A DNA stretch of 64,000 nucleotides from UBA4416 sp038327195 (GTDB lineage Bacteria; Bacteroidota; Bacteroidia; B-17B0; Aurantibacillaceae), in the NCBI GenBank assembly GCA_038327195.1, contig JBBQKU010000017.1, positions 1 to 64,000 on the forward strand, read 5' to 3'. The stretch's first letter is position 1. Each line of letters starts with the position of its first letter. This document shows, in pieces, positions 34,947-44,017 of this stretch. A program made the position numbers and the translations under genes. The notes below the pieces were generated by a model. The model saw only the letters and a list, made by a program, of their open reading frames with translations. It had not been told where the DNA came from and searched no databases.

Positions 34947-35450
34947 ATGAATTTACCAAAATTAATCATAACTGATATTGACGGCGTTTGGACCGATGGT
35001 GGCATGTATTATGACCAAACAGGAAACGAATGGAAAAAATTTAATACAGCAGATAGTGCTGGCGTTTTAATTTGTAAAAAATTAAATATAAAGGTTGGCA
35101 TTATTACTGGCGAAAAAACTGAGATTGTTAAGCGAAGAGCTGAAAAATTAAAAGTCGATTTTTTTTATGATGGAGTAATTAATAAAATTGCAGTTGCTGA
35201 AGAAATTTGTGCAAAGCTAAATATTACATTAGCTGATGTCGCTTTTATTGGTGATGATATCAACGATATTAAATTATTGAAATTAGTTGGGCTTTGTGGT
35301 ACGCCAAACAACGGTATTCCATATATTAAAGAATTTGCACACATAATAACTAAAAAAAATGGAGGAGATGGCGCATTTAGAGAATTTGTAGAAACGGTTG
35401 TACAAAAGGAATATAGCTATCATCAAATAATTGACTTAATAGCAACCTAG
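34947..35450 (+). CDS. KdsC-like HAD phosphatase
   Basis: A 167-aa cap-less HAD hydrolase of the KdsC/KDN-9-phosphatase type, usually a tetramer. Motif I is ITDIDGVWTDGGMYYD (residues 8-23, nucleophile and acid/base Asp), motif II VGIITGEKTEIVKRRAEKL (about 51-69), motif III lysine around FYDGVINK, and motif IV VAFIGDDINDI (about 100-110). Next to neuB it probably removes the 9-phosphate from a nonulosonic acid 9-phosphate, which would imply that the substrate pathway runs through a phosphorylated intermediate, as in the KDN pathway of Bacteroides thetaiotaomicron. Confidence 0.87.
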   Translation: MNLPKLIITDIDGVWTDGGMYYDQTGNEWKKFNTADSAGVLICKKLNIKVGIITGEKTEIVKRRAEKLKVDFFYDGVINKIAVAEEICAKLNITLADVAFIGDDINDIKLLKLVGLCGTPNNGIPYIKEFAHIITKKNGGDGAFREFVETVVQKEYSYHQIIDLIAT

Positions 35451-35454
35451 TTTA

Positions 35455-36705
35455 ATGATTCTTTTTTTTCTGATTTTAGGTTATTTTAAAGGAATGTTTT
35501 TTTATGTGATTGGTGAACAGAATCGCGCCTCGTTGTCATATCAAAAATTATTTAACGTTAGCTTTAACTTACCAGAAAAATTTAGATATTCCTATAAATC
35601 TGTTTTATCAGAATTAAGAAAAATAGTAAATATCCCAGTAAAATTAGATAGCAATGAACTTACCGAAATCAATAGCAATTCAAGTATCGTTTATGATTTA
35701 TCGGATGTTTCAAAAAAGGAACGCATTAATTATTTGAGGTTTTATGGAATTGAAACCAATTTGGTTTTTGTTGCCTCTCAGGAATTCCTTTATTTCAGCT
35801 CCTTTAGGCATAAAGTTTGGTTTTTTGTTATTACGTTTCCAATTCAAATTCAATTACTCATACTTGGCTTGTTTAAAAAGGATATTTCTGGTTTGAGCTT
35901 TGTTTTAAAAAATATAGTGATAACTCATAATTTTTTAAGATTTTGTAAACGTCAAAAAATAAAGGATGTGTATATGTTTGGAATATATGACACTAATTCA
36001 GCTTTTTTAAGTTATAATTTAATAAAAAATCATTGTTACGTACATCAGGTTACATCAGAAGTTCCTATCTATAAATGGAATAAACTAATAGTAACAAATG
36101 AATTAATTTTGTGTAGTGAATATCAGTTTGCTGAAGTAGAAGCATTTAAAAAAACGGTTGTATATGATAGCTGTAAATTATTTGGACCAGAGTTATATTA
36201 TAAAGTCGCCAATTTATATCAGTTACCTGCGGTAAAAAATAACAAAGTTGCATTTTATTCAACGGGAGGTTGGGTAAGAAATAAATTAGGAAATATTAAT
36301 CAAGGCGTTGATATTGAATTTTATGAAGAAAAAATATTAAAAGATATCAATGAATGTCTTTCTGATATGAAAGAGTTAGAGTTAGTTATTTATCCACATC
36401 CGAGAGAAAAGGTTTTTTTTGATCATTCAATCGAATTGTTAGTTCAACATTACCTGAAATTTTTACCAAATTGTAAATTTACTATCAAAACAGAAAACAT
36501 ATTAACTGATGAGTTTTTCAACGAATGTTATTTGGCTATATGCTTTATTTCAACTGTAATGTTTGAAAGGGTTCACGCTAAAAGGCAATCCGTTTTGATG
36601 TATCAAAATGAGAAAGAATTCCCATTAAAAAATAATGTTGACTATTTGCATTTCATAAATAGTAAGGATGAACTTAAATCGATAATTAAAAAATGTTATT
36701 TTTAA
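35455..36705 (+). CDS. Unrecognised protein, possible GT-B (sialyltransferase-like) glycosyltransferase
   Basis: I do not recognise a family with certainty. The 416-aa protein has a hydrophobic N-terminus (ILFFLILGYFKGMFFYVIG), a second hydrophobic stretch near 120-145 (VWFFVITFPIQIQLLILGLF), and a C-terminal half with KVAFYSTGGWVRNKLG near 263 and LELVIYPHPREKVFF near 306-320. The HPRE-like motif and the position just after a nonulosonate cassette fit GT-B enzymes that use CMP-nonulosonates (sialyl/polysialyltransferase-like folds). The start could be ATG 35455 or the later ATG 35494. Function is inferred from context only. Confidence 0.5.
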   Translation: MILFFLILGYFKGMFFYVIGEQNRASLSYQKLFNVSFNLPEKFRYSYKSVLSELRKIVNIPVKLDSNELTEINSNSSIVYDLSDVSKKERINYLRFYGIETNLVFVASQEFLYFSSFRHKVWFFVITFPIQIQLLILGLFKKDISGLSFVLKNIVITHNFLRFCKRQKIKDVYMFGIYDTNSAFLSYNLIKNHCYVHQVTSEVPIYKWNKLIVTNELILCSEYQFAEVEAFKKTVVYDSCKLFGPELYYKVANLYQLPAVKNNKVAFYSTGGWVRNKLGNINQGVDIEFYEEKILKDINECLSDMKELELVIYPHPREKVFFDHSIELLVQHYLKFLPNCKFTIKTENILTDEFFNECYLAICFISTVMFERVHAKRQSVLMYQNEKEFPLKNNVDYLHFINSKDELKSIIKKCYF

Positions 36706-36729
36706 TGAACCGAATAAATTAATTGAATT

Positions 36730-38592
36730 ATGTGCGGAATATTAACATACTTTAAAAACGAAGGCTTATCAAAAGATGATATTGCCGAGTCAATTCATTC
36801 ATTAAGCACTATAAATCACAGAGGGCCAGATGGAGAAGGTATTTGTTTAATCAATACTAAAACAAAACAAATAATCTCCTTAAGAACGGCATTAACACCA
36901 TCTGATTATAAATGTGATGCGAATTCACTAGCAGATATTGAAGATGGAAAATTTGATTTATTATTTGGACATAAACGCTTAAGTATTTTTGATGTGACTA
37001 CAGCTGGCCATCAGCCAATGATTTTTGAAGATGGTTTAGTAATTGTATTTAATGGGGAAGTTTATAATTTTTGGGAAATTAGAGAAGAATTAAAACAAAA
37101 AGGATATGTTTTTAAAACAAATTCGGATACTGAAGTAATCATACGAGCTTATCAAGAATGGGGCGAAGCTTGTTTGAATAAGTTCAATGGCATGTGGGCT
37201 ATCATCATATATGATAGTAAAAAAAATAAATTATTTATTTCAAAGGATCGTTTTGGTGTAAAGCCCTTATATTTTATAAACAATGACCAAAATTTTATAT
37301 TTGCTTCAGAAGTTAAACAATTTAGAAGTTTTAAAAAACAACCGTTTTCATTAAATAAGAAAAGTATACAAACGTTTATCGATGAAGGTTCGCTTGATTA
37401 TGATGATACAACATTTTATAATGAAGTGACGAGATATAAATCAGGGTATTATAGTTCGTATTTTTTTGACGACCATAAAATGGTAGAGAAATGTTACTAC
37501 ACATTACCTTCAAAAGCGATTAAAATAAAACAAGAAGATGCTTTTGAGGAATATAACAGACTTTTTTCGTTAGCGGTTTCACGTAGAATGCGAGCAGATG
37601 TTAAGATTGGGGTTGCAATTTCTGGAGGAGTTGATTCAAGTGCTATTTTGTACCATGTTGTTGATTTATTAAAAGATTCTGAAAATAAAGTAAATACATT
37701 TTCAGCAATTTTTCCAGGAATGGAAGGAGATGAATCCAATCATATTAAAATTATTGAGAATGATTTAAAGGATAGAATAAATGTTTTTTACACAAATCCT
37801 TATGAAGAATTTACAATTGAAGATTTAGTAAAACATATTTATCATCAGGATTTTCCAACAGATAGTGCTTCCAATTATGCTGAATGGGCAGTTGCTCGAT
37901 TGGTGAAACAAAACGGTGTAACGGTGCTACTTGGAGGCCAAGGTGGTGATGAAGTTTTTGCTGGTTACCACCAGCATTTTTATAAATATTGTAGGCAATT
38001 AATTTTGTCAGGTAATATTTTAAAATACCTGTCATTAGCTAAAAATTATTCAGATCTAAAATCAATAAAGGTAAATCAACTTCATTTAATAGTAATTGGT
38101 GAAGTTAAAACAGCTATTTCGTTTAGATTATGTTTAAATAGATATTGCAACAGGCTTGATTCTGATTGGTTAAAAGCAAATAAATTAATAGAAGCTTTAA
38201 AGTTAGACACTTTAAAATATCAATTACCATGGTATTTGAGGTCAGATGACAGAGATTTTATGGCGTTTGGTGTTGAAACCCGACATCCTTTTTTAGATAT
38301 TGATTTGGTGAATTTCGGATATCAATTACCCGATGAGTTTAAAATAAGAGATGGTTGGCAAAAATGGATTATAAGAAAAAACATGACTACTGTTCCTGAT
38401 AGCATCCGTTTTAGAAAAGATAAAAAAGGATATACGATCCCTCAAAAAAAGTTTAAAGAAACCTACAGAAAAGATTTGATGAAATACCAAAGTTATGTTG
38501 TTGACTTTGATCCAAAGTTGGCTGATAGCGCCTATTCTTTTAGATTGTCGGCTCTAGGCATTTGGTTGCAACAAAATAATATTGGTTCATAA
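36730..38592 (+). CDS. asnB: Glutamine-hydrolysing asparagine synthase-like amidotransferase
   Basis: Two-domain class II amidotransferase, 620 aa. After Met removal the nucleophile is Cys2 (MCGILTYF); glutaminase motifs NHRGPDGEG near 30 and LIFGHKRLSIFD-like (LLFGHKRLSIFDVTTAGHQP, about 77-96) and VFNGEVYNF near 105 are present. The synthase domain has the PP-loop VAISGGVDSSAIL (about 296-308) and LLGGQGGDEVFAGYH near 398. In surface-glycan loci such AsnB homologues often amidate sugar carboxylates rather than aspartate. It lies 8 bp before the second WbpG-like gene. Confidence 0.9.
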   Translation: MCGILTYFKNEGLSKDDIAESIHSLSTINHRGPDGEGICLINTKTKQIISLRTALTPSDYKCDANSLADIEDGKFDLLFGHKRLSIFDVTTAGHQPMIFEDGLVIVFNGEVYNFWEIREELKQKGYVFKTNSDTEVIIRAYQEWGEACLNKFNGMWAIIIYDSKKNKLFISKDRFGVKPLYFINNDQNFIFASEVKQFRSFKKQPFSLNKKSIQTFIDEGSLDYDDTTFYNEVTRYKSGYYSSYFFDDHKMVEKCYYTLPSKAIKIKQEDAFEEYNRLFSLAVSRRMRADVKIGVAISGGVDSSAILYHVVDLLKDSENKVNTFSAIFPGMEGDESNHIKIIENDLKDRINVFYTNPYEEFTIEDLVKHIYHQDFPTDSASNYAEWAVARLVKQNGVTVLLGGQGGDEVFAGYHQHFYKYCRQLILSGNILKYLSLAKNYSDLKSIKVNQLHLIVIGEVKTAISFRLCLNRYCNRLDSDWLKANKLIEALKLDTLKYQLPWYLRSDDRDFMAFGVETRHPFLDIDLVNFGYQLPDEFKIRDGWQKWIIRKNMTTVPDSIRFRKDKKGYTIPQKKFKETYRKDLMKYQSYVVDFDPKLADSAYSFRLSALGIWLQQNNIGS

Positions 38593-38599
38593 TTAAAAT

Positions 38600-39757
38600 A
38601 TGGAAAAAAAAGAAAAGGAAATTGAATGTTCCCGTTGTTTACTTACAACGAATGATACTGAGGAAATAACATTTGATGAAAAGGGAGTTTGTAATTATTG
38701 TAATTATTACGATAAGATTCATGCTGAGCATGTTATTAAGCCTCAAGATCGAGTAAAAAAATATACAGAATTAGTTGATCATATTAAACAGTTATCAAAA
38801 GGGCAAAAGTATGATTGTGTTATTGGTGTTAGCGGAGGAGTTGATAGTACATATGTGGCCTATTTTGTTAAAAAAGTACTCGGACTTAATCCGTTAGCAG
38901 TTCATTTAGATTACGGATGGAATTCTGACATGGCCGTAACAAATATTAATAAGACTCTTCAATTATTAGAAATTGATTTATATACACATGTTGTAAATTG
39001 GGAAGAAATAAAAGATCTTCAACTTTCTTTTTTGAAAGCATCTGTTGTTGATATTGAATTAGTGAATGATTTTGCAATAGCAGCTACTGTATTTAATGTA
39101 GCTGCAAAACATGGCATCAAATATATTTTACATGGTGGAAATATTCAAACGGAAGGCGGAAAATTACCTACAGGATGGACATGGTCAAAATACGATCAAT
39201 TAAATGTTTTTGGAATCCATAAGCAATTTGGTACGGTTAAACTAAAAACATATCCAAGATTACCGTTTTGGAAAAAGTCGTATTTAACACTGGTATATAA
39301 GATGCAGTTTATTGGGATATTAAATTATATCGAATATAATCGCGATGCCGTTAAAAAATTCATCATTGAAGAATTAGGTTGGGAAGATTATGGTGGTAAA
39401 CATTTCGAGTCTGTTTTTACTCGTTTTTATCAAGGATATATTTTACCGAAAAAATTTAATATTCGTAAACAAAAATTTCATTTATCAGTTTTAATTTGTT
39501 CAGGGCAATTAACCAAAGCACAAGCACAAGCGGAATTGAAACTTGAATATTATTCAGACGAGCGTTGTAAAGAGGATTTGGAATATGTATTAAAGAAGTT
39601 AGACATTTCTGAAGAAACATTTAATGGTTACATGAACTTGCCAATTAAAAAGCATAGTGATTATCCAACCTATACAAAAAAACATTATAAACGCCAACAA
39701 CAATTCTTTAATTTAATATCACCCTTCGTAAAACTAACGAGAAAAATTCTGAAATAA
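38600..39757 (+). CDS. WbpG-type N-acetyl sugar amidotransferase (second copy)
   Basis: A second PP-loop amidotransferase, 385 aa, the same length as the 24790-25947 protein but clearly diverged from it. Zinc ribbon Cys10-X2-Cys13 … Cys31-X2-Cys34 with ITFDEKGVCNYC, and PP-loop VIGVSGGVDSTYVAY (about residues 73-87). HGGNIQTEGGKLPTGW is near 172 and KKHSDYPTYTKKHYKRQ near 349, shared in pattern with the first copy. Presumably acts on a different acetamido sugar. Its nearest possible ammonia source is AsnB just upstream, or the HisH2/HisF2 pair 22 kb away. Confidence 0.9.
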   Translation: MEKKEKEIECSRCLLTTNDTEEITFDEKGVCNYCNYYDKIHAEHVIKPQDRVKKYTELVDHIKQLSKGQKYDCVIGVSGGVDSTYVAYFVKKVLGLNPLAVHLDYGWNSDMAVTNINKTLQLLEIDLYTHVVNWEEIKDLQLSFLKASVVDIELVNDFAIAATVFNVAAKHGIKYILHGGNIQTEGGKLPTGWTWSKYDQLNVFGIHKQFGTVKLKTYPRLPFWKKSYLTLVYKMQFIGILNYIEYNRDAVKKFIIEELGWEDYGGKHFESVFTRFYQGYILPKKFNIRKQKFHLSVLICSGQLTKAQAQAELKLEYYSDERCKEDLEYVLKKLDISEETFNGYMNLPIKKHSDYPTYTKKHYKRQQQFFNLISPFVKLTRKILK

Positions 39758-39760
39758 ATC

Positions 39761-40654
39761 ATGACAAAAATTAAAGCCTTACTTAATCATTTAATAAACG
39801 GTACGTTGTTTAAAAGGATTGCGGAAAATAAAAAGCATCAACTATTTAGAGAATACGATGCTTTTATGAAAAGCGATAAAGAATATATTGAAAAAAAACT
39901 TTCTGACTCTATTCATATTTTATTATTTAAAAAAGCAAATTTGAGTAGAGAACTTTATTGTTATGGATTTGAAGAAGCAGAAATGCAATTTCTAAAAAAG
40001 TATCTTAAAAAAGATGATATTGTTTTTGATATTGGTGCAAATGTTGGTTTGTTTACTCTTATTTGTTCTGACTATGTTGGGAATTCAGGCAGTATTCATG
40101 CATTTGAGCCATCACCACAAACGTTCAGTTGGTTGGAGCAAAATGTAAAATCAAATAAACTGAAAAACGTAATTTTAAACCAATTAGCAGTTTCTGATAA
40201 AGATGGTACGATTAGTTTTCATCTTTCTGAAGAAGGATATGATGCATTTAATTCTATCGTGAAACCTTCAAAAGGGTTAAATTATATTACACAAACTGTA
40301 AATTGTTTAACATTAGATTCTTATGTTGAAAAACATCATTTACAAGGTAAAATTCAAATTATTAAAATTGATGTAGAAGGTTTTGAAATTTCGTTATTAA
40401 GCGGAGCTACAAAAACGTTATCAGCTGAAAATGCGCCAGATTTAGTAGTTGAGTTTACGGAATCAAATGCTGAAAATGCTGGTTTTACATGCGCTCAATT
40501 GTATGCTAAAATAGTTGGTTTTGGTTATGAATTGTTTCATTATAATGCCGAAACAAATTCGCTAATTCCCGAACCAGAAGGTATGAGTTATGTGAAATAT
40601 AAAAACTTAGTAGCTACAAAAAATAGAAAAAAAATAGTTGAGCGATTAGCATAA
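39761..40654 (+). CDS. FkbM family methyltransferase
   Basis: A 297-aa protein with an N-terminal extension of about 75 residues, then the FkbM domain. Visible motifs: GFEEAEMQFLKKYLKKDDIVFDIGANVGLF (about residues 68-97), HAFEPSPQTFSWLEQNV near 109, VNCLTLDSYVEKH near 180 and IQIIKIDVEGFEISLLSGA near 198-216. FkbM enzymes O-methylate sugars and other small molecules with SAM. Three bases separate it from the amidotransferase gene and two from the next gene, so it is translationally packed with both. Confidence 0.9.
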   Translation: MTKIKALLNHLINGTLFKRIAENKKHQLFREYDAFMKSDKEYIEKKLSDSIHILLFKKANLSRELYCYGFEEAEMQFLKKYLKKDDIVFDIGANVGLFTLICSDYVGNSGSIHAFEPSPQTFSWLEQNVKSNKLKNVILNQLAVSDKDGTISFHLSEEGYDAFNSIVKPSKGLNYITQTVNCLTLDSYVEKHHLQGKIQIIKIDVEGFEISLLSGATKTLSAENAPDLVVEFTESNAENAGFTCAQLYAKIVGFGYELFHYNAETNSLIPEPEGMSYVKYKNLVATKNRKKIVERLA

Positions 40655-40656
40655 GA

Positions 40657-41910
40657 ATGATTCTCTTTAATAAAAATTATATCATAAGTTCTTATTTTGA
40701 AGCTTCAATAGTTGATTCTTTAAAAAATATTGAATTGCTCCCATTTGGCCATTCAAGGCATTTTCCGCTTAAATTCAGTTTAGTTGACAAACAAATACAT
40801 AATGGCGAATTAAATTTTTTTAATACGGTTTTTTACAAAAATTTTAAAGAGAACAATTTTGTAAATCCTGATAAATGTATTATCGATCAAAATAAAGTAA
40901 CTGATAAACTCATTGTTTTAAATTGTTTGGACAATTGTTTCGGTCACGCATTACTGAAATTATTTTATGCAGTTAATTACATTCAAAATCATGGCAACTC
41001 ATTTGATTTTTTATTAATCATACCAAAAGCATTAAGTCATTTTATTATAAAAAAGGCCGGCGTAAATTGTTTAATTATCGATTATTCGTTTAGTCAGTTA
41101 CAAGAATGCTTTGTTTTAAATAATGAAATTGAAAAAGTAGCTTGTCAATACAATGAAGTGTTTATTGAGTCCGTTGAAACTTACGATTCATTTGATAAAG
41201 ATGGTTTAATAGAAAATTTGAATTTGTTAAAGAAGGATACTCAGGTTGGTTCTGTAAAAGATAAAATCATTTTTTATTACCGTTCTGATTATTTTAGAAT
41301 GTGGAATGGAAAAAGTCAACTAAAAAATTGTGTCGCTTTATTCTCTTTTCTTAAAATTTTTTTTGATGAAAGTATTCAGTTTTATGTGGTAGGTGATTTG
41401 GATAAACTACAATTTCCTAGCTGGATAAAGGATGAACGAATTGCCAAATTTAATAAGGACGTTGATTTTAAATATAATCAATTATTTAATACAAGTTTAA
41501 TTTGCATTGGTTTAACCGGAAGCCACATGTTGTTTCCTAGTTTGTTTGCCGAATGCACAGTGCATTTACATCCTGCTCATAAATATAAAAATATGACAGA
41601 AGATACTGTGGTTAAAAAAAACACAAACGAAATGTTTTCGGCTTACCAACATTTGTATTACTTCGGAAATTATAATTGTTCTGATTTAAAACCAGAACAA
41701 TTAGGACGACTAATTTTGTTTCACTATCAAGGATTAGTAGAGAAAAAATACAAATTGTTTGTTCGAGAAAATGTAAGTCAAAAAGATTGGATTAATAAGA
41801 ATTATTCTTTTTTAAATTTAGGTGAGATTAATGCATATCGTCAAAAGTTTAATGCCAAAGAAGCAAATAAAAACAGAGTGAAATATTATTTAGATAAATT
41901 TTTTGGATAA
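40657..41910 (+). CDS. Unrecognised protein, possible GT61-like glycosyltransferase
   Basis: I do not recognise this 417-aa protein with confidence. It has no signal peptide or membrane helix. The motif LNCLDNCFGHALLKLFYAVNYI (about 88-109) resembles the FGHALLE/H element of GT61 or DUF563 glycosyltransferases, and FYYRSDYFRMWNG (about 206-218), FYVVGDLDKLQFPSW near 246 and LTGSHMLFPSLFAECTVHLHP (about 288-308) follow in the order seen in those enzymes. It overlaps the next gene by one base. A glycosyltransferase role is inferred from these weak motifs and from position. Confidence 0.5.
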   Translation: MILFNKNYIISSYFEASIVDSLKNIELLPFGHSRHFPLKFSLVDKQIHNGELNFFNTVFYKNFKENNFVNPDKCIIDQNKVTDKLIVLNCLDNCFGHALLKLFYAVNYIQNHGNSFDFLLIIPKALSHFIIKKAGVNCLIIDYSFSQLQECFVLNNEIEKVACQYNEVFIESVETYDSFDKDGLIENLNLLKKDTQVGSVKDKIIFYYRSDYFRMWNGKSQLKNCVALFSFLKIFFDESIQFYVVGDLDKLQFPSWIKDERIAKFNKDVDFKYNQLFNTSLICIGLTGSHMLFPSLFAECTVHLHPAHKYKNMTEDTVVKKNTNEMFSAYQHLYYFGNYNCSDLKPEQLGRLILFHYQGLVEKKYKLFVRENVSQKDWINKNYSFLNLGEINAYRQKFNAKEANKNRVKYYLDKFFG

Positions 41911-43010
41911 TGGGTGTGATTAGGTTTTTATTTGCATTAACAGTTCTGCTTAGTCATGAAGTTGATTTGTTTGGGTTAACCTTAACTGGGAGTATTATTG
42001 CAGTACAATGTTTTTACATCATTTCTGGGTTTTACATGGGGATTATATTGGAGGAAAAGTATAAACTTTCTGATTATAAATTGTTTATATCGAACCGTTT
42101 TTTGAGATTACTTCCAACGTATTGGATGGTTGTTTTATGTATGATTGTTACATCTATTATTTGGTATAATTTTTCTGAACAAAAGTCTAGCTTGTTTTTT
42201 GAAAAATTCAACAATCACTTTTCTGAATTAAGTTTTTCTTCGTTGTTGTTAGTTATTTTTTCTGATATTTTTTTAATTTTTCAAGATGTGTTTTTGTTTT
42301 TCGGATTGAGTAGTGATGGACATTATGAATTTGTAAAAGATTTTAGAACTACAAATTTGTCTTTATCTATATTTTCAATAGTTCCTCAGGCATGGACTAT
42401 TGGAATGGAAATAATGTTTTATTTATTAGTTCCATTTTTGGTGAGATTAAAAAGCTATTTTTTAATTGCATTAGCAATTTGTGCATTTTTAGTTCGATTA
42501 TTAATGTATCATAAAGGATATGATTTCGATCCTTGGACTTATAGGTTTTTCCCCTTTGAATTTATGTTTTTTATTTTTGGATTATTATCTTTTCGGTTTT
42601 ATCTCTATTTACGAAATAAAGAATTATCAAGCTTGGTTCAAACTGTTACCTATGGTTTTATCCTTTCATTTATTTTATTGTACCAGTTTATTCCATTAAA
42701 TGCTACATTTAAGTACGTTAGTTTTGTAATTCTGTTTGCAATTTCACTACCTGTTATTTTTATAAAATTTAAATCAAATAAAATAGACAGATGGATTGGT
42801 GAATTTTCGTATCCAATTTATATTTGCCATGTATTTATTATAATTTTGGTTAATGTTTTTTATTCGAAGTATCATTTTGTATCGCATAACTTTTTATCTT
42901 TCATAATTTTAACGTGTACGTTAATTTTTTCATATTTTCTTATTAAATTTATAAGTGAACCAATTGAAAAAATTAGATATACTAGAACTTTAAAATTAAA
43001 TTCTAAATGA
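41910..43010 (+). CDS. Acyltransferase 3 family membrane O-acyltransferase (second copy)
   Basis: A 366-aa polytopic membrane protein of the acyltransferase 3 family. It starts directly with the first helix (MGVIRFLFALTVLLSHEV, with the conserved Arg and His), then IIAVQCFYIISGFYMGIIL (about 30-48), SNRFLRLLPTYW near 61 and PQAWTIGMEIMFYLL near 159, followed by hydrophobic helices to the end. It is distinct from the copy at 23.6 kb. It overlaps the previous gene by one base and the next by four (ATGA). Probable O-acetylation of the glycan. Confidence 0.88.
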   Translation: MGVIRFLFALTVLLSHEVDLFGLTLTGSIIAVQCFYIISGFYMGIILEEKYKLSDYKLFISNRFLRLLPTYWMVVLCMIVTSIIWYNFSEQKSSLFFEKFNNHFSELSFSSLLLVIFSDIFLIFQDVFLFFGLSSDGHYEFVKDFRTTNLSLSIFSIVPQAWTIGMEIMFYLLVPFLVRLKSYFLIALAICAFLVRLLMYHKGYDFDPWTYRFFPFEFMFFIFGLLSFRFYLYLRNKELSSLVQTVTYGFILSFILLYQFIPLNATFKYVSFVILFAISLPVIFIKFKSNKIDRWIGEFSYPIYICHVFIIILVNVFYSKYHFVSHNFLSFIILTCTLIFSYFLIKFISEPIEKIRYTRTLKLNSK

Positions 43011-44017
43011 CAAAAATAAAATTCGCCATAGTAGGCTGTGGTAGTATTGGTAAAAGACATATTGCTGTGCTTGATGCTGATGAAGAGGCAGAAATAGTAG
43101 CCATTTGTGATGTTGATGAAAATAAATGCATTGAGCTATCTTCTTTATATAATGGATTAAAATATTACACCTCATATAGTGAAATGCTAGAAAGCATAAA
43201 CTGCGATGTTGTGAATGTTGTTACTCCTCATCAAATGCATGCAGACATGAGTATTGATGCTTTAAATAAAGGTTTTAATGTTTTGGTTGAAAAGCCAATG
43301 GCGTTGACTTCTGCTGATTGTGATCGAATGAACGATGCGGCTATTTCATCAGGAAAAAAACTTTGGGTGGTTAAACAAAATAGATTTAATGTTCCAATTC
43401 GTTTAGCGAAAGACGTTATTGATACTAACCGTTTAGGGAAAATATTTATTGTGAAATGTGATGTGTTATGGAATCGCTATCAAGGATATTATGATGATTC
43501 TCCTTGGCGTGGTGTAAAAGAATGTGAAGGCGGTTCTTTATACACGCAAGCAAGTCATTTTATAGATTTATTAGTTTGGTGGTTTGGTGATATAATTAGT
43601 GCACAAACAAATGTAGAAACACAAAATCATCAAATTGAAACAGAAGATACTGGTTTGTCAGTTGTTAAATTTTCAAATAATGCGCTTGGCTCAATTATTT
43701 GGACTACGTGTGTTTACAATAAAAATTATGAAGGTTCAATAACCATAATTGGAGAAAATGGAACCATAAAAATTGGCGGTCAATATTTAAATAAAATTGA
43801 ATATTGGGATGTAGAAGGTTATCCATTACCTGAAGGAATTGATTTTTCTGATAAACCCAATGCTTACGGTAAATACCAAGGCACAAGTTCAAATCATGAT
43901 AAAGTGATCAATGCCATTATTTCGCAATTAAAAGGTCGTACTCACGAAACTGTAGATGGGTTTGAAGGAATTCGTTCCATTAAAGCAATCGAATTAATGT
44001 ATAAAGATGCAAAATAA
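43007..44017 (+). CDS. Gfo/Idh/MocA family sugar dehydrogenase (WbpB-like)
   Basis: A 336-aa NAD(P)-dependent oxidoreductase. Rossmann motif IVGCGSIGKRHIAVLDADEEAEIVAICDVD (residues 8-37), the EKPMALTSADCDRM motif (about 95-108, with the catalytic Lys) and the substrate-side GGSLYTQASHFIDLLVWWFGD (about 177-197). The order dehydrogenase-acetyltransferase-aminotransferase with the next two genes is that of wbpB-wbpD-wbpE, which make the 3-acetamido group of UDP-2,3-diacetamido uronic acids. In that pathway this enzyme oxidises C3 of a UDP-GlcNAc-derived uronate. Specificity is inferred from the gene trio. Confidence 0.85.
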   Translation: MTKIKFAIVGCGSIGKRHIAVLDADEEAEIVAICDVDENKCIELSSLYNGLKYYTSYSEMLESINCDVVNVVTPHQMHADMSIDALNKGFNVLVEKPMALTSADCDRMNDAAISSGKKLWVVKQNRFNVPIRLAKDVIDTNRLGKIFIVKCDVLWNRYQGYYDDSPWRGVKECEGGSLYTQASHFIDLLVWWFGDIISAQTNVETQNHQIETEDTGLSVVKFSNNALGSIIWTTCVYNKNYEGSITIIGENGTIKIGGQYLNKIEYWDVEGYPLPEGIDFSDKPNAYGKYQGTSSNHDKVINAIISQLKGRTHETVDGFEGIRSIKAIELMYKDAK

